This document shows, piece by piece, positions 22,982 to 31,040 of a DNA stretch of 34,063 nt. The notes beneath the pieces were generated by a model. That model was not told the origin of the DNA. It searched no databases and saw nothing but the letters and a program-made list of their open reading frames with translations. The stretch lies in assembly GCA_015064395.1 (NCBI GenBank), contig SVSH01000023.1, positions 1 to 34,063 of the forward strand. The letters run 5' to 3'. Origin of the DNA: Oscillospiraceae bacterium (GTDB taxonomy: Bacteria > Bacillota > Clostridia > Oscillospirales > CAG-272). The position numbers were made by a program, and so were the translations under genes. How positions within the stretch are numbered: position 1 is the stretch's first letter; each line of letters starts with the position of its first letter.

Positions 22982-24274
22982 ATGAAAATCAAAACGATAG
23001 ATAAGCCCTTTGCTGAAGTGATGGCACTACCGCGTCCCAAACACCAAAAGCCGCATCGCCCGAATCTTTTGTTCCGGACGTTGCTACGCATTGTGTCCAT
23101 GCCTGACCTTTGGGCGACGCGCTTTCGTTGCCGCCGCATCGGCATGGAAAAATTGGGCAAGCGCGAGCCTTGCCTGGTGTTGATGAACCATGCCAGCTTC
23201 ATTGATCTGAAGATCGCCTCCACGGTACTCTATCCTCGCTCCTTCAACATTGTCTGCACGGCAGACGGTCTGGTGGGTAAAAAGTGGCTGATGAGACAGC
23301 TGGGGTGCATTCCCACCCAAAAATACGTGGCCGACATCCGCCTTGTGCGGGATATGGTGCACGCGTTGCACAAGGAGAAAAGCTCGGTGCTCATGTACCC
23401 CGAGGCAGGATATAGCTTTGACGGTACGGCAACCATGCTGCCCGACACCTTGGGTAGCTGCCTCAAATTGCTCAAGGTTCCCGTTGTGATGATTCGTACC
23501 TTCGGTGCGTTTTCTCGTGACCCGCTGTATAACAACCTTCAGCTGCGCCGCGTCAAGGTGTCGGCTGAAATGGAATATCTGCTCTCGCCCGAGGACATCG
23601 CAGAGAAGACGACGGAGGAGCTCAACGAGATTTTGAAGGAGCAATTCTCCTTTGACTATTTCCGTTGGCAAAAGGAAACCGGTGTCAAGATCAAGGAGAA
23701 GTTCCGCGCGGATCATCTCAACCGCGTGCTGTACCAGTGCCCTGCCTGCGGAGTAGAAGGGCAGATGGTGGGCCGCAGCATCACGCTCCGTTGCCGTGCT
23801 TGCGGCAAGACGTGGGAGCTGACCGAGGAGGGGGAGATGCAGGCGATCATGGGAGAGACCGAATTTTCCCACATTCCCGATTGGTACCGTTGGGAGCGAG
23901 AGAACGTCCGCGCACAGATCGAGCGGGGAGAATATTCGCTGGACGTCCCCGTGGATATTTGCCTTTTGGTGGACACCAAGGCGCTGTACCGTGTAGGCGA
24001 GGGGCATCTGCATCACGATGCCGATGGTTTCCATTTGACGGGCTGTGGAGGAGAGCTGGATTATCGTCAAAAGCCCCTGGCTTCCTACAGCCTTAACGCC
24101 GATTATTATTGGTATGAGATCGGCGACGTGATCTGCATTGGCAACACGGACGTGCTGTATTATTGCTTCCCACGCGGCGAGCGTGATGTGGTAGCTAAAA
24201 CGCGCTTGGCCACAGAGGAGCTATACCGTATCGCTCAACAGGCAAGAAACCGCGAGACCGACGCCAAAAAGTGA
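22982..24274 (+). CDS. PlsC-like acyltransferase with C-terminal zinc ribbon
   Basis: The 430-residue product has a PlsC/lysophospholipid-acyltransferase domain (about 40-230). It shows the catalytic NHASFID (NHxxxxD; about 71-77), the glycine loop in YPEAGYSFDG, and other blocks of the family. After it comes a zinc ribbon (about 255-285) with CPACG and CRACG, followed by a Trp/Tyr-rich C-terminal domain (about 285-430) that I do not recognise. PlsC enzymes acylate 1-acyl-glycerol-3-phosphate, and family members with zinc ribbons are usually annotated only as acyltransferases, so the acceptor is uncertain. The start has AAGGAG upstream. It is probably monocistronic; the aspartate kinase promoter begins 10 bp past its stop. 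Confidence 0.83.
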   Translation: MKIKTIDKPFAEVMALPRPKHQKPHRPNLLFRTLLRIVSMPDLWATRFRCRRIGMEKLGKREPCLVLMNHASFIDLKIASTVLYPRSFNIVCTADGLVGKKWLMRQLGCIPTQKYVADIRLVRDMVHALHKEKSSVLMYPEAGYSFDGTATMLPDTLGSCLKLLKVPVVMIRTFGAFSRDPLYNNLQLRRVKVSAEMEYLLSPEDIAEKTTEELNEILKEQFSFDYFRWQKETGVKIKEKFRADHLNRVLYQCPACGVEGQMVGRSITLRCRACGKTWELTEEGEMQAIMGETEFSHIPDWYRWERENVRAQIERGEYSLDVPVDICLLVDTKALYRVGEGHLHHDADGFHLTGCGGELDYRQKPLASYSLNADYYWYEIGDVICIGNTDVLYYCFPRGERDVVAKTRLATEELYRIAQQARNRETDAKK

Positions 24275-24284
24275 CATTCGCCTA

Positions 24285-24313
24285 TTGACAATTCGCATAA
24301 TTTACCATATAAT
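24285..24313 (+). promoter_or_regulatory. Perfect-consensus sigma-A promoter of the aspartate kinase unit
   Basis: TTGACA (24285-24290), a 17-bp spacer and TATAAT (24308-24313). The leader is only about 78 nt, too short for a lysine riboswitch, so feedback control is probably at the enzyme level. Confidence 0.94.
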
Positions 24314-24397
24314 TATTAGTGTATTATGCTGAATAAATCGCATGTATTCCGTCAAATCGGCGATGAAATGCGCCGAGGGAAAGAGAGGTTTTGTCTT

Positions 24398-25711
24398 ATG
24401 ATCAAAGTAGTAAAATTTGGAGGTAGCTCGCTGGCTGATGCGGAGCATTTTCGCCAGGTGGCAGAGATCGTACACTCCGATAAGGATCGCCATTACGTGG
24501 TTGCCTCCGCACCCGGCAAGCGTTACGCCGAGGATGTCAAGGTTACGGACATGCTGTACCGTTGCTATGAAATGGTGCGCGCACACGAGGATATTACCGA
24601 ATATTACGAGCAGATCAAAAAGCGATATAACGATATTATCGCAGATCTGGGCTTGGATTTTGATATTTCGGGTGAGTTGGAATACGTCAAAAACGCGATG
24701 CTGCACGCATCGGGTCGTGACTTTGCCGCCTCTCGCGGTGAGTATCTCAACAGCCTGATTTTGGCAAAGTTTTTGGGCTTTTCCTTTGTGGATGCCGAGA
24801 ACGTCATCTACTTCAAGGAAAACGGTCAGTTTGATGCTGAGAAGACGCAGCAGATGATGCAAGAAGAGCTCAAAAAGTATGAGTATGCCGTCGTGCCCGG
24901 CTTTTACGGCTCGATGCCCAACGGCACCATCAAAACCTTCTCACGTGGCGGCTCGGATATTACAGGCTCGATCGTGGCCGGTGCCGCAGGAGCAGACATT
25001 TACGAGAACTGGACGGACGTATCCGGCTTTATGATGGCCGATCCCCGTATCGTCAAGGATCCCTGCTCCATCGCAACCATCACCTACCGTGAGTTGCGTG
25101 AGCTGTCCTACATGGGCGCGTCTGTTTTGCATGAGGATGCGATCTTCCCCGTCCGCACGGCGGGTATTCCCATCAATATCCGAAACACCAACCGTCCCGA
25201 GGACGTAGGTACTACCATCGTGGCGACTGCAACCACCTACGACAAAAAGCATATCATTACCGGTGTTGCAGGACACAAGGGCTTTTCCTTTATCAACATT
25301 GAGAAGGATATGATGAACGCCGAGGTAGGCTTTACCCGCCGTATTCTGGACGTGATGGAGGATTATGAATTACCGGTTGAGCATCTTCCCACGGGAATTG
25401 ATACCATCAGCATGGTCATTCCTACGGCTACGCTGGAGGGCAAGCGAGAAAAGATCCTGGCCGCGATTGAGCGCCGCGCCCGACCTGACAGTGTGACGAT
25501 TGAGGACGGGATCGCTATGATCGCCGTCGTTGGCCGCGGTATGGCCAAGGCCAAGGGTACGGCGGCGCGTGTGTTTGGTGCGATGGCGGCAGCAGGCATT
25601 AATATCCGTATGATCGACCAGGGCTCGAGTGAGCTCAACATCATCATCGGTGTGGATGATTCGGATTACGAAACGGCTATTTCGGCCATCTATCACGAAT
25701 TTGTCAAATAA
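24398..25711 (+). CDS. lysC: Aspartate kinase
   Basis: The enzyme phosphorylates aspartate to open the lysine, threonine, methionine and diaminopimelate pathway. The 437-residue monofunctional protein starts with MIKVVKFGGSSLAD (nucleotide-binding KFGGSS). It has VASAPGKR, FSRGGSDITGSIVAGAA and WTDVSGFMMADPRIV, and two ACT-type regulatory modules at the C-terminus (about 305-437; for example MAAAGINIRMIDQGSSELNIIIGV). The long insertion around residues 60-100 fits the clostridial class. I chose ATG 24398 because AGAGAGG lies upstream and family homology begins there, although the frame is open from 24326. A FabG-like gene follows after 10 bp. Confidence 0.95.
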   Translation: MIKVVKFGGSSLADAEHFRQVAEIVHSDKDRHYVVASAPGKRYAEDVKVTDMLYRCYEMVRAHEDITEYYEQIKKRYNDIIADLGLDFDISGELEYVKNAMLHASGRDFAASRGEYLNSLILAKFLGFSFVDAENVIYFKENGQFDAEKTQQMMQEELKKYEYAVVPGFYGSMPNGTIKTFSRGGSDITGSIVAGAAGADIYENWTDVSGFMMADPRIVKDPCSIATITYRELRELSYMGASVLHEDAIFPVRTAGIPINIRNTNRPEDVGTTIVATATTYDKKHIITGVAGHKGFSFINIEKDMMNAEVGFTRRILDVMEDYELPVEHLPTGIDTISMVIPTATLEGKREKILAAIERRARPDSVTIEDGIAMIAVVGRGMAKAKGTAARVFGAMAAAGINIRMIDQGSSELNIIIGVDDSDYETAISAIYHEFVK

Positions 25712-25721
25712 GGAGCAGGGT

Positions 25722-26438
25722 ATGAAACGAGTCCTCATCAGCGGCGGTGCACGCGGCATCGGTTGCGCTTTGGTGGAATACTTTTGCGCCCGGGGTGACG
25801 AGGTGGTCTTCATCTACCGCCAAAGCGAGGCGGCGGCCGAGGAGCTTTGCGAGAGGACAGGTGCACGTGCCATTCGTGCCGATCTTTCCGATGCGGCACA
25901 GGCCTCGCGTGCGGCCAAGGACGCCGAGGCAATGCTTGGGGGCGTTGATATTCTGATCAACAACGCCGGCATGGCGCAGATCAAGCTGTTCACCGAGGTC
26001 AGCGACGAAGAGTGGCGCCGCATGATCGATACCAACCTGTCCGCCGCCTTTTATCTGGCGCGGGCACTGGCGTCCGGCATGATCAACCGTCAACACGGTC
26101 GCATCATCAACGTCGGCTCGATGTGGGGCAAGGTGGGCGCGTCTTGCGAGGTGCACTACTCGGCCTCCAAGGCGGGTCTTCGCGGCCTGACCATGGCCCT
26201 GGCCAAGGAGCTGGGCCCCTCGGGTATCACCGTCAACTGCGTGGAGCCCGGTGTCATTGAGACGGACATGAACGCGGCACTGGATGCAAAGACGCGCGAG
26301 GAGCTTTGCGATGCTACACCGCTTTGCCGCATGGGAAAGCCGGAGGAGGTAGCGGCGGCCGTTGGCTTTTTAGCGTCGGACGAGGCCGCGTTTATCACGG
26401 GACAGATGCTGGGCGTTGACGGTGGCTTTGCCATTTGA
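25722..26438 (+). CDS. Short-chain dehydrogenase/reductase (FabG-like)
   Basis: The 238-residue product is a classical SDR with the nucleotide loop SGGARGIG, DINNAG-type ILINNAGMAQ (about 78-87), the catalytic Ser in NVGSMWGKVG, and YSASK (Tyr and Lys). It ends GQMLGVDGGF. It resembles 3-oxoacyl-ACP reductases, but SDR substrates cannot be assigned from sequence alone and no fatty-acid genes are nearby. AAGGAGCAGGGT precedes the ATG at 25722. With only 10 bp after the aspartate kinase stop, the two are probably co-transcribed. No strong terminator is visible before the next promoter. Confidence 0.85.
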   Translation: MKRVLISGGARGIGCALVEYFCARGDEVVFIYRQSEAAAEELCERTGARAIRADLSDAAQASRAAKDAEAMLGGVDILINNAGMAQIKLFTEVSDEEWRRMIDTNLSAAFYLARALASGMINRQHGRIINVGSMWGKVGASCEVHYSASKAGLRGLTMALAKELGPSGITVNCVEPGVIETDMNAALDAKTREELCDATPLCRMGKPEEVAAAVGFLASDEAAFITGQMLGVDGGFAI

Positions 26439-26483
26439 TCGTGCGTCTTGAGAAAAGTTTTTGTGAATGTTTTGTTTTTCCTC

Positions 26484-26511
26484 TTGCTTTTTTTTGAAAG
26501 CGTGTTATACT
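26484..26511 (+). promoter_or_regulatory. Promoter of the small membrane protein gene
   Basis: TTGCTT (26484-26489), a 16-bp spacer and TATACT (26506-26511), with a TGT directly before giving an extended -10. The leader contains the 12-bp palindrome GGCGCGCGCGCC at 26529-26540. Confidence 0.7.
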
Positions 26512-26584
26512 AATAATGTAAGATAAGCGGCGCGCGCGCCTAGCTTTGATGAACCCTTACCAAAATGAAAGGAGTCGTGGTCCA

Positions 26585-26821
26585 ATGAGTACGAGAAAGA
26601 ACGAAGGAACGAATGTAGGAAAGATTATTGCCATTACGCTGGCTGTTGTCGCGGGCGCTTGCGCGGTGATCTGGTTTGCGATGAAGCTGTATCGCAAGTA
26701 TTGTCTGATTGAGTATGACTATGACGAAGAGCTGGATGACGAGAGCCTGTTCGACGATGCACTGGAATGTGAGGTCGTCATGGACGAAGCAGTAGCAGAG
26801 GAAGCTCCTGCAGAGGCTTAA
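26585..26821 (+). CDS. Small single-pass membrane protein with acidic tail
   Basis: The 78-residue product has a short basic N-terminus (STRKNEGTNVGK), one membrane helix (IIAITLAVVAGACAVIWFAMKL) and a basic stop (YRKY). A strongly acidic tail follows (YDYDEELDDESLFDDALECEVVMDEAVAEEAPAEA). By the positive-inside rule the basic ends conflict, so topology is uncertain. I chose the ATG at 26585 because AAAGGAG lies 10 bp upstream; an ATG at 26549 has no site. It has its own promoter and a perfect terminator. Acidic-tail single-pass proteins of this size are common and unnamed in Clostridia, and I assign no function. Confidence 0.78.
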   Translation: MSTRKNEGTNVGKIIAITLAVVAGACAVIWFAMKLYRKYCLIEYDYDEELDDESLFDDALECEVVMDEAVAEEAPAEA

Positions 26822-26832
26822 TAGAAAGAATG

Positions 26833-26873
26833 GCGGCTGTTGCGCTTTGGCAACAGCCGCTTTTTAGTTTTTT
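26833..26873 (+). terminator. Terminator after the small membrane protein gene
   Basis: GCGGCTGTTGC (26833-26843) pairs perfectly with GCAACAGCCGC (26850-26860) across a 6-base loop. TTTTTAGTTTTTT follows. Confidence 0.96.
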
Positions 26874-26898
26874 GGAATTTTGAGCAACTTCTTCTTTT

Positions 26899-27323
26899 GA
26901 CGCGCACACTGTGCTACGCACGCGTGCGCTGTGCTGTCTTGAATGCCCTTTCTTTGTCGTTCCACAAAGAAAGGGCGAAAGAAAAGGAACCAAAGGCTGC
27001 CGCCTTTGGAAACTGCCACTTTGCCGCTCTACAGGGCATACCAAGAGAGGTCACATAAATGCTTTTGGTGCTGCGCCTCAACTTAAAACAGCACGAGCGG
27101 CAGGCGGAGAAAGCAAGAGCTTTTGCCCAAGCAAATCCATCTTGGGCGTGCGCTCATGCGCCCAAGATGGAGGAGGCTTGCCGAGACTAAAAGCCCCGGC
27201 GGCTCTCAAAAAGCCGTCGGGCGGTGGGGTCCCAAGGGGTGTCCCCTTGGTTCCTTTCTTGGCTACTTCTTGGGGAATGCCAAGAAGTAGCAGAGACGCA
27301 TAGTGCGCCGCGTTGTGGCGCGC
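26899..27323. repeat. Hairpin-rich interspersed repeat element, copy B
   Basis: This element lies in the gene-free stretch 26874-27410. Its left end matches the left end of copy A on the same strand. From CGCGTGCGCTGTGC through GGAACC I count 66 of 71 identical bases, after a 4-base indel. Hairpins are at 26945-26976 (13-bp stem, loop CGTTCC), 26990-27009 (8 bp), 27137-27170 (12 bp), 27232-27250 (8 bp) and 27262-27291 (12 bp, loop GGAATG). The core at 27023-27126 matches copy A only in reverse complement (81 of 104). The right hairpin matches the right hairpin of copy A in the same orientation. Short open frames crossing it look like chance. Function is unknown. Confidence 0.82.
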
Positions 27324-27410
27324 CCAAGGATAGAAAATTCCTCCTTTGAATGTTTTTCTATTCAATAGCATGCGCGCGAGATGTTTGCAATCTTTTTTCA
27401 CCCCAACGCC

Positions 27411-27439
27411 TTGCATTTTGCCACGACTTTTGTTATAAT
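27411..27439 (+). promoter_or_regulatory. Sigma-A promoter of the GH2 gene
   Basis: TTGCAT (27411-27416), a 17-bp spacer and TATAAT (27434-27439). The transcript would begin about 40 bp before the start codon. GGAAAGGA serves the ATG at 27487. Confidence 0.87.
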
Positions 27440-27486
27440 GACACTAACAATTCCCTCGGCACCCCGCGGTGCGGAAAGGACATGCG

Positions 27487-29712
27487 ATGAAACGCTTTGA
27501 AAGCTTTAACTGGACGATGACGCCTCATTACCCCTACACGCCCTTCCGCGTCAAAAATATGGAAACGGACGTCAAAAATCAGTCCATCATGCCACCCATC
27601 CCCTGCCAAGTTCCCGGCTCGATCTACGACGCCCTGGAGAAGGCAGGTATCATCGAAAACCCTTATTTTGAAATGAACAGCCTTAAGTGCCAGTGGGTGT
27701 CGAACCACTGGTGGGTGTTTGACGGCAAGGTCGAGCTGGACCCCAAGGGTGAGGGCGAGCGACTGGAGCTGGTGCTGGAGGGCATCGACTGCATGGGCCA
27801 CGTTTTCTTCAACGGCCAAAAGCTTGGGCAGTCGGACAATATGTACGTCCCCTTTGTTGCGGACGTGACTGACATTGCAAGAAAGGGAAGCAATACCATC
27901 TCCGTCGTGCTGGAAAACGCCCCTGACGAGATGGGTCAGATCGGTCACACCTCCAAGACCTTCACACAAAAGGCCCGCTTTAACTACAAGTGGGACTGGT
28001 GCACGAGACTGATCAGCGTGGGACTTTACCGTCCCGTCTACGTGCGCGCTTATGAGGAGGTCCGCTTTGAGGATTTCTATTTCAAGCCGGTAGGAACGGA
28101 CGGCGATGCTGAATTTTATGCCACGCTGCACGGTGACACCAAGGGATGCACCGTCGAGGTGTCCATCGGAAACTGCCTTGTCAACTGCCCGCTGGACAGC
28201 CGCGGCAGACAAGCCAAGGCGCGGTTGCACGTGGACGACGTCAAGCTGTGGTATCCCCTGGACGTGGGCGAGCAGAACTTGTACGACCTGACGATGACTA
28301 TCGTCCAGGACGGTGTGGCCGTGGAAACGCAGACGCGACAGGTCGGCTTCCGCACCATTACACTGGAGCAAAACGACAATGCACCCCTGGGGGCGCTCGG
28401 CTACGTGTTCAACTGCAACGGCACCCGCGTGTATGCCAAGGGCGTCAATCTGACTCCCATCGACATGACGGGCTACAACGATCCTGCCAAGATGGAGCAG
28501 CTTTTGACTATGATGAAAAAGGCTCACATCAACGTCATTCGCGTTTGGGGCGGCGGCGTGATCGAGGACGAACTGTTTTATTCCCTGTGCGACCGCATGG
28601 GCTTTATGGTATGGCAGGAGTTCATTCAGTCCTCCAGCGGTTTGGATAACGTCCCTTCCAAGAGAGAGGAATTTTTGGTGCGGCAGGAGGCGACGGCAAC
28701 CTGGGCGACCAAGACGATGCGCAATCACCCCTCGCTGGCGGTCTGGAGCGGCGGCAACGAGCTGACCGATTTTGGTGGCACGCCGGCCAACTTCGCCGAC
28801 CGCAACATTGCCGAGCTTTACGGCTTTGTGCATCACTATTCCCCCCACGTGCCCATGCTGCCTACCTCGGCCAGTGGCCCTTACGAGTTCCTCAACACCG
28901 ATCACAAGGGCGAGAACCACGACGTTCACGGTAGCTGGCGCTACTACGGCACAAAGGAACACTATCGTGTGTTCAACGAGTCGGACAGCCTGTTCCACAG
29001 CGAGTTTGGCGTGGACGGCATGATGAGCGTTGAGACCATGAAGACCTTTTTGTCCGAGGATAATTTGAGACCTGACGACATGGCGCACAACCACGTGTGG
29101 CGTCATCACGGTGAGTGGTGGGACAACTCGTGGCGCGACAAGCATATTTTTGGTGATCCCACGACGCTGGAGCAGCAGGTCGCCAGATCCCAGTTCATTC
29201 AGGCCGAGGGTCTGCGCTATGCTGTTGAGGCCAACCGTCGCCGCGCGTTTGAAAACAGCGGCAGTATCATCTGGCAGATCAACGAGCCGTATCCTAACAT
29301 CAGCTGTACCTCGATGATCGACTTCTGCATGAGAGCCAAGCCGGTGCTCTGGCAGGTGGCTAAAGCGTTTGCACCCCTGAACGTCAGCCTCAAGTATGAC
29401 AAGCTGATCTGGGAGCCTGGCGAGGAGGTCACCGCTGAGGTCTTTGTCTCGTTGGACGGCGAGGAGAGGGAAGTGACCTACACTTTCGCGGCCGCAGGAC
29501 AGACGACCGAGGGCAAGGCCGTGTGCGGTCATACCCGCGCGGTCAAGGTGGGTGAGATGCGCGTCACCGCCCAGGGTAAGTACGTTGACGTTACCCTTAC
29601 GGCAGAGGACGGCGTTCATACCTTTGAGAATACCATCCGCCTGCTCGTCCGCCAGGAAAACGGACTTTGCTCGGATGAGGGCGTGCTCGGATTCTATCCG
29701 GAGAACGAATAA
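27487..29712 (+). CDS. Glycoside hydrolase family 2, beta-mannosidase-like
   Basis: This 741-residue cytoplasmic enzyme (no signal peptide) would release terminal beta-linked mannose or a related sugar. It has the GH2 order: an N-terminal sugar-binding jelly roll (about 1-170, with WVSNHWWVFDGKVEL and EGIDCMGHVFFNGQKLG), an immunoglobulin-like domain (about 170-290), then a TIM barrel. The barrel shows GVNLTPIDMTGYND, INVIRVWGGGVIEDELFY, HPSLAVWSGGNELTDF with the acid/base Glu at 425, and FHSEFGVDGM with the nucleophile Glu at 506. The WGGGVIE and MVWQEF blocks favour beta-mannosidase over beta-galactosidase. The family is often about 800 residues, so this is slightly short at the C-terminus. 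It is transcribed alone. Confidence 0.9.
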   Translation: MKRFESFNWTMTPHYPYTPFRVKNMETDVKNQSIMPPIPCQVPGSIYDALEKAGIIENPYFEMNSLKCQWVSNHWWVFDGKVELDPKGEGERLELVLEGIDCMGHVFFNGQKLGQSDNMYVPFVADVTDIARKGSNTISVVLENAPDEMGQIGHTSKTFTQKARFNYKWDWCTRLISVGLYRPVYVRAYEEVRFEDFYFKPVGTDGDAEFYATLHGDTKGCTVEVSIGNCLVNCPLDSRGRQAKARLHVDDVKLWYPLDVGEQNLYDLTMTIVQDGVAVETQTRQVGFRTITLEQNDNAPLGALGYVFNCNGTRVYAKGVNLTPIDMTGYNDPAKMEQLLTMMKKAHINVIRVWGGGVIEDELFYSLCDRMGFMVWQEFIQSSSGLDNVPSKREEFLVRQEATATWATKTMRNHPSLAVWSGGNELTDFGGTPANFADRNIAELYGFVHHYSPHVPMLPTSASGPYEFLNTDHKGENHDVHGSWRYYGTKEHYRVFNESDSLFHSEFGVDGMMSVETMKTFLSEDNLRPDDMAHNHVWRHHGEWWDNSWRDKHIFGDPTTLEQQVARSQFIQAEGLRYAVEANRRRAFENSGSIIWQINEPYPNISCTSMIDFCMRAKPVLWQVAKAFAPLNVSLKYDKLIWEPGEEVTAEVFVSLDGEEREVTYTFAAAGQTTEGKAVCGHTRAVKVGEMRVTAQGKYVDVTLTAEDGVHTFENTIRLLVRQENGLCSDEGVLGFYPENE

Positions 29713-30016
29713 ATAAAAATAGGTGCGAGGGAAACTTTTTTAGAAAAAAGTTTCCCTCGCGCTCCTTTCAAAAAACTTAACAGGAAAGTTTTTGCCCGCT
29801 TTTTTTCAAAAGGCGTCCTATCTCGGCGTATGCCGAGATGTGTGGAGGGCGCGGAGCCTTCCTCGCGCTCCGCAGAGCGCGAAAAGTTTCCTCGGCGTTT
29901 CTTTTTTGTGACTGAGCCTTGCGAGGTCGGTTTTCTTTGCGCCTTTTGAGCCAAAGAAAAAAGCGGCTGGCAAGTATTACTTTCTTCGGATATTTCCGCT
30001 TTCTTTAGCAAAATCA
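29713..30016. other. Gene-free, hairpin-rich intergenic block
   Basis: About 300 bp without a supportable gene. It contains a perfect 17-bp hairpin (29725-29760), a hairpin of ATCTCGGC against GCCGAGAT (29820-29839), GC-rich partial inverted repeats around 29850-29885, and TTTTCTTTG against CAAAGAAAA near 29935-29965. Composition resembles copies A and B only in the last motif, and I cannot align it to them. Confidence 0.6.
29725..29760 (+). terminator. Long hairpin after the GH2 gene, likely terminator
   Basis: GCGAGGGAAACTTTTTT pairs perfectly with AAAAAAGTTTCCCTCGC around a 2-base loop, 12 bp after the stop. No T-run follows the stem, so it may act as a 3' stabiliser or repeat rather than a classical terminator. 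Confidence 0.6.
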
Positions 30017-30045
30017 TTGAATACATCAGATAACTGTGTTATAAT
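30017..30045 (+). promoter_or_regulatory. Sigma-A promoter of the dehydrogenase-HAD unit
   Basis: TTGAAT (30017-30022), a 17-bp spacer and TATAAT (30040-30045). AAAAGGAC lies about 10 bp before the ATG at 30075. Confidence 0.85.
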
Positions 30046-30074
30046 AAATCATCACAAAAAAGGACGGTACGCTC

Positions 30075-31040
30075 ATGAAAATCGCAGTGCTGGATCGCTG
30101 TACGGTGACAAATGGAGATATTTCTTTCTCTCCCATAGAACAAGTCGGCGAGGTGCGCTATTTTGATCTGCTTTCGCCTGGCGAGGTGCCGGCCGCCATT
30201 GGGGAGGCTGATGCCGTCATCGTCAACAAGGCACGTATCACGGCCGAGGTGATGGATGCCTGCCCTAACTTGAAATTCGTCGGCGTGTTTGCTACGGGAT
30301 ACAACAACATTGACGTCGCGGCAGCGGACGAGCGGGGTATCGTTGTTTGCAACGTGCCGGGTTATTCGACTGACTCGGTCGCCCAGCATACCTTTGCGCT
30401 GATGCTGCACTTTGCTTCGCACGCCGACGACTACGCCGCCTCGGTGGGGCAGGGCGATTGGGTCAGGTCCAAGGCCTTTTCCTATTTCAAATATCCCGTC
30501 TACGAGCTGGCGGGCAAGACACTGGGCATTTTCGGCTACGGCACCATCGGCCGGGCCGTTGCCAAGATCGCGCTGGCGTTTGGCATGACTGTCATCGCCA
30601 CCTCGCGCTCACATACGAGCGGATGTGAGGGGGAGGTCACCTTCGTCGATGCGGACACGCTGTTTGCCACGTCGGATTATCTGACGCTCCACTGCCCCCT
30701 GACTTCCGAGACGGATCGCGTGGTCAATGCCCGTGCCCTCTCACTCATGAAGTCGACGGCTGTGCTGATCAACACGGCGCGGGGTGGGGTGACGGACGAG
30801 GAGGCGGTGGCCGACGCCTTGAACACCGGCCGGCTTCGCGGCGCGGGCATCGACGTGCTCTGCGAGGAGCCCATGCGGGAGGATCACCCCTATCTGACGG
30901 CGAAGAATTGTACCGTCACCCCTCACGTGGCCTGGGGCTCGATCGAGGCGAGAACGAGGCTAATCGATATTGTCGCACAGAATCTCAAAGCGTTTGAAGC
31001 AGGCAAGCCGCAAAATTGCGTGGGGGTATTCAAAGGATGA
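30075..31040 (+). CDS. D-2-hydroxyacid dehydrogenase (glycerate/hydroxypyruvate type)
   Basis: This 321-residue NAD-dependent oxidoreductase of the D-isomer family interconverts a 2-oxoacid and a D-2-hydroxyacid. It shows the catalytic-domain block FVGVFATGYNNIDVAAADERGI, the Rossmann loop LGIFGYGTIGRAVAKIA (GxGxxG, about 152-168), the Arg-containing INTARGGVTDEEAV, the Glu in DVLCEEPM, and the catalytic His in TPHVAWGS. Overall similarity is to glycerate dehydrogenase/hydroxypyruvate reductase, but lactate- or phosphoglycerate-type activity cannot be excluded by eye. It overlaps the HAD hydrolase start by 4 bases (ATGA), so they form an operon. A phosphatase plus glycerate-type dehydrogenase could act on related three-carbon acids, which is an inference. 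Confidence 0.88.
   Translation: MKIAVLDRCTVTNGDISFSPIEQVGEVRYFDLLSPGEVPAAIGEADAVIVNKARITAEVMDACPNLKFVGVFATGYNNIDVAAADERGIVVCNVPGYSTDSVAQHTFALMLHFASHADDYAASVGQGDWVRSKAFSYFKYPVYELAGKTLGIFGYGTIGRAVAKIALAFGMTVIATSRSHTSGCEGEVTFVDADTLFATSDYLTLHCPLTSETDRVVNARALSLMKSTAVLINTARGGVTDEEAVADALNTGRLRGAGIDVLCEEPMREDHPYLTAKNCTVTPHVAWGSIEARTRLIDIVAQNLKAFEAGKPQNCVGVFKG

Noticed and set aside
24314-24397. Lysine riboswitch before aspartate kinase
   Set aside because: The space between promoter and start is far too short for the known lysine riboswitch.
26874-27410. CRISPR array or short genes in element B
   Set aside because: Hairpins differ in sequence and spacing, with no regular repeat-spacer pattern; the open frames are chance.
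27433-29619. 728-codon open frame antisense to the GH2 gene
   Set aside because: It mirrors the codon structure of the GH2 gene, has no ribosome site or recognisable domain, and the sense frame carries catalytic motifs throughout.
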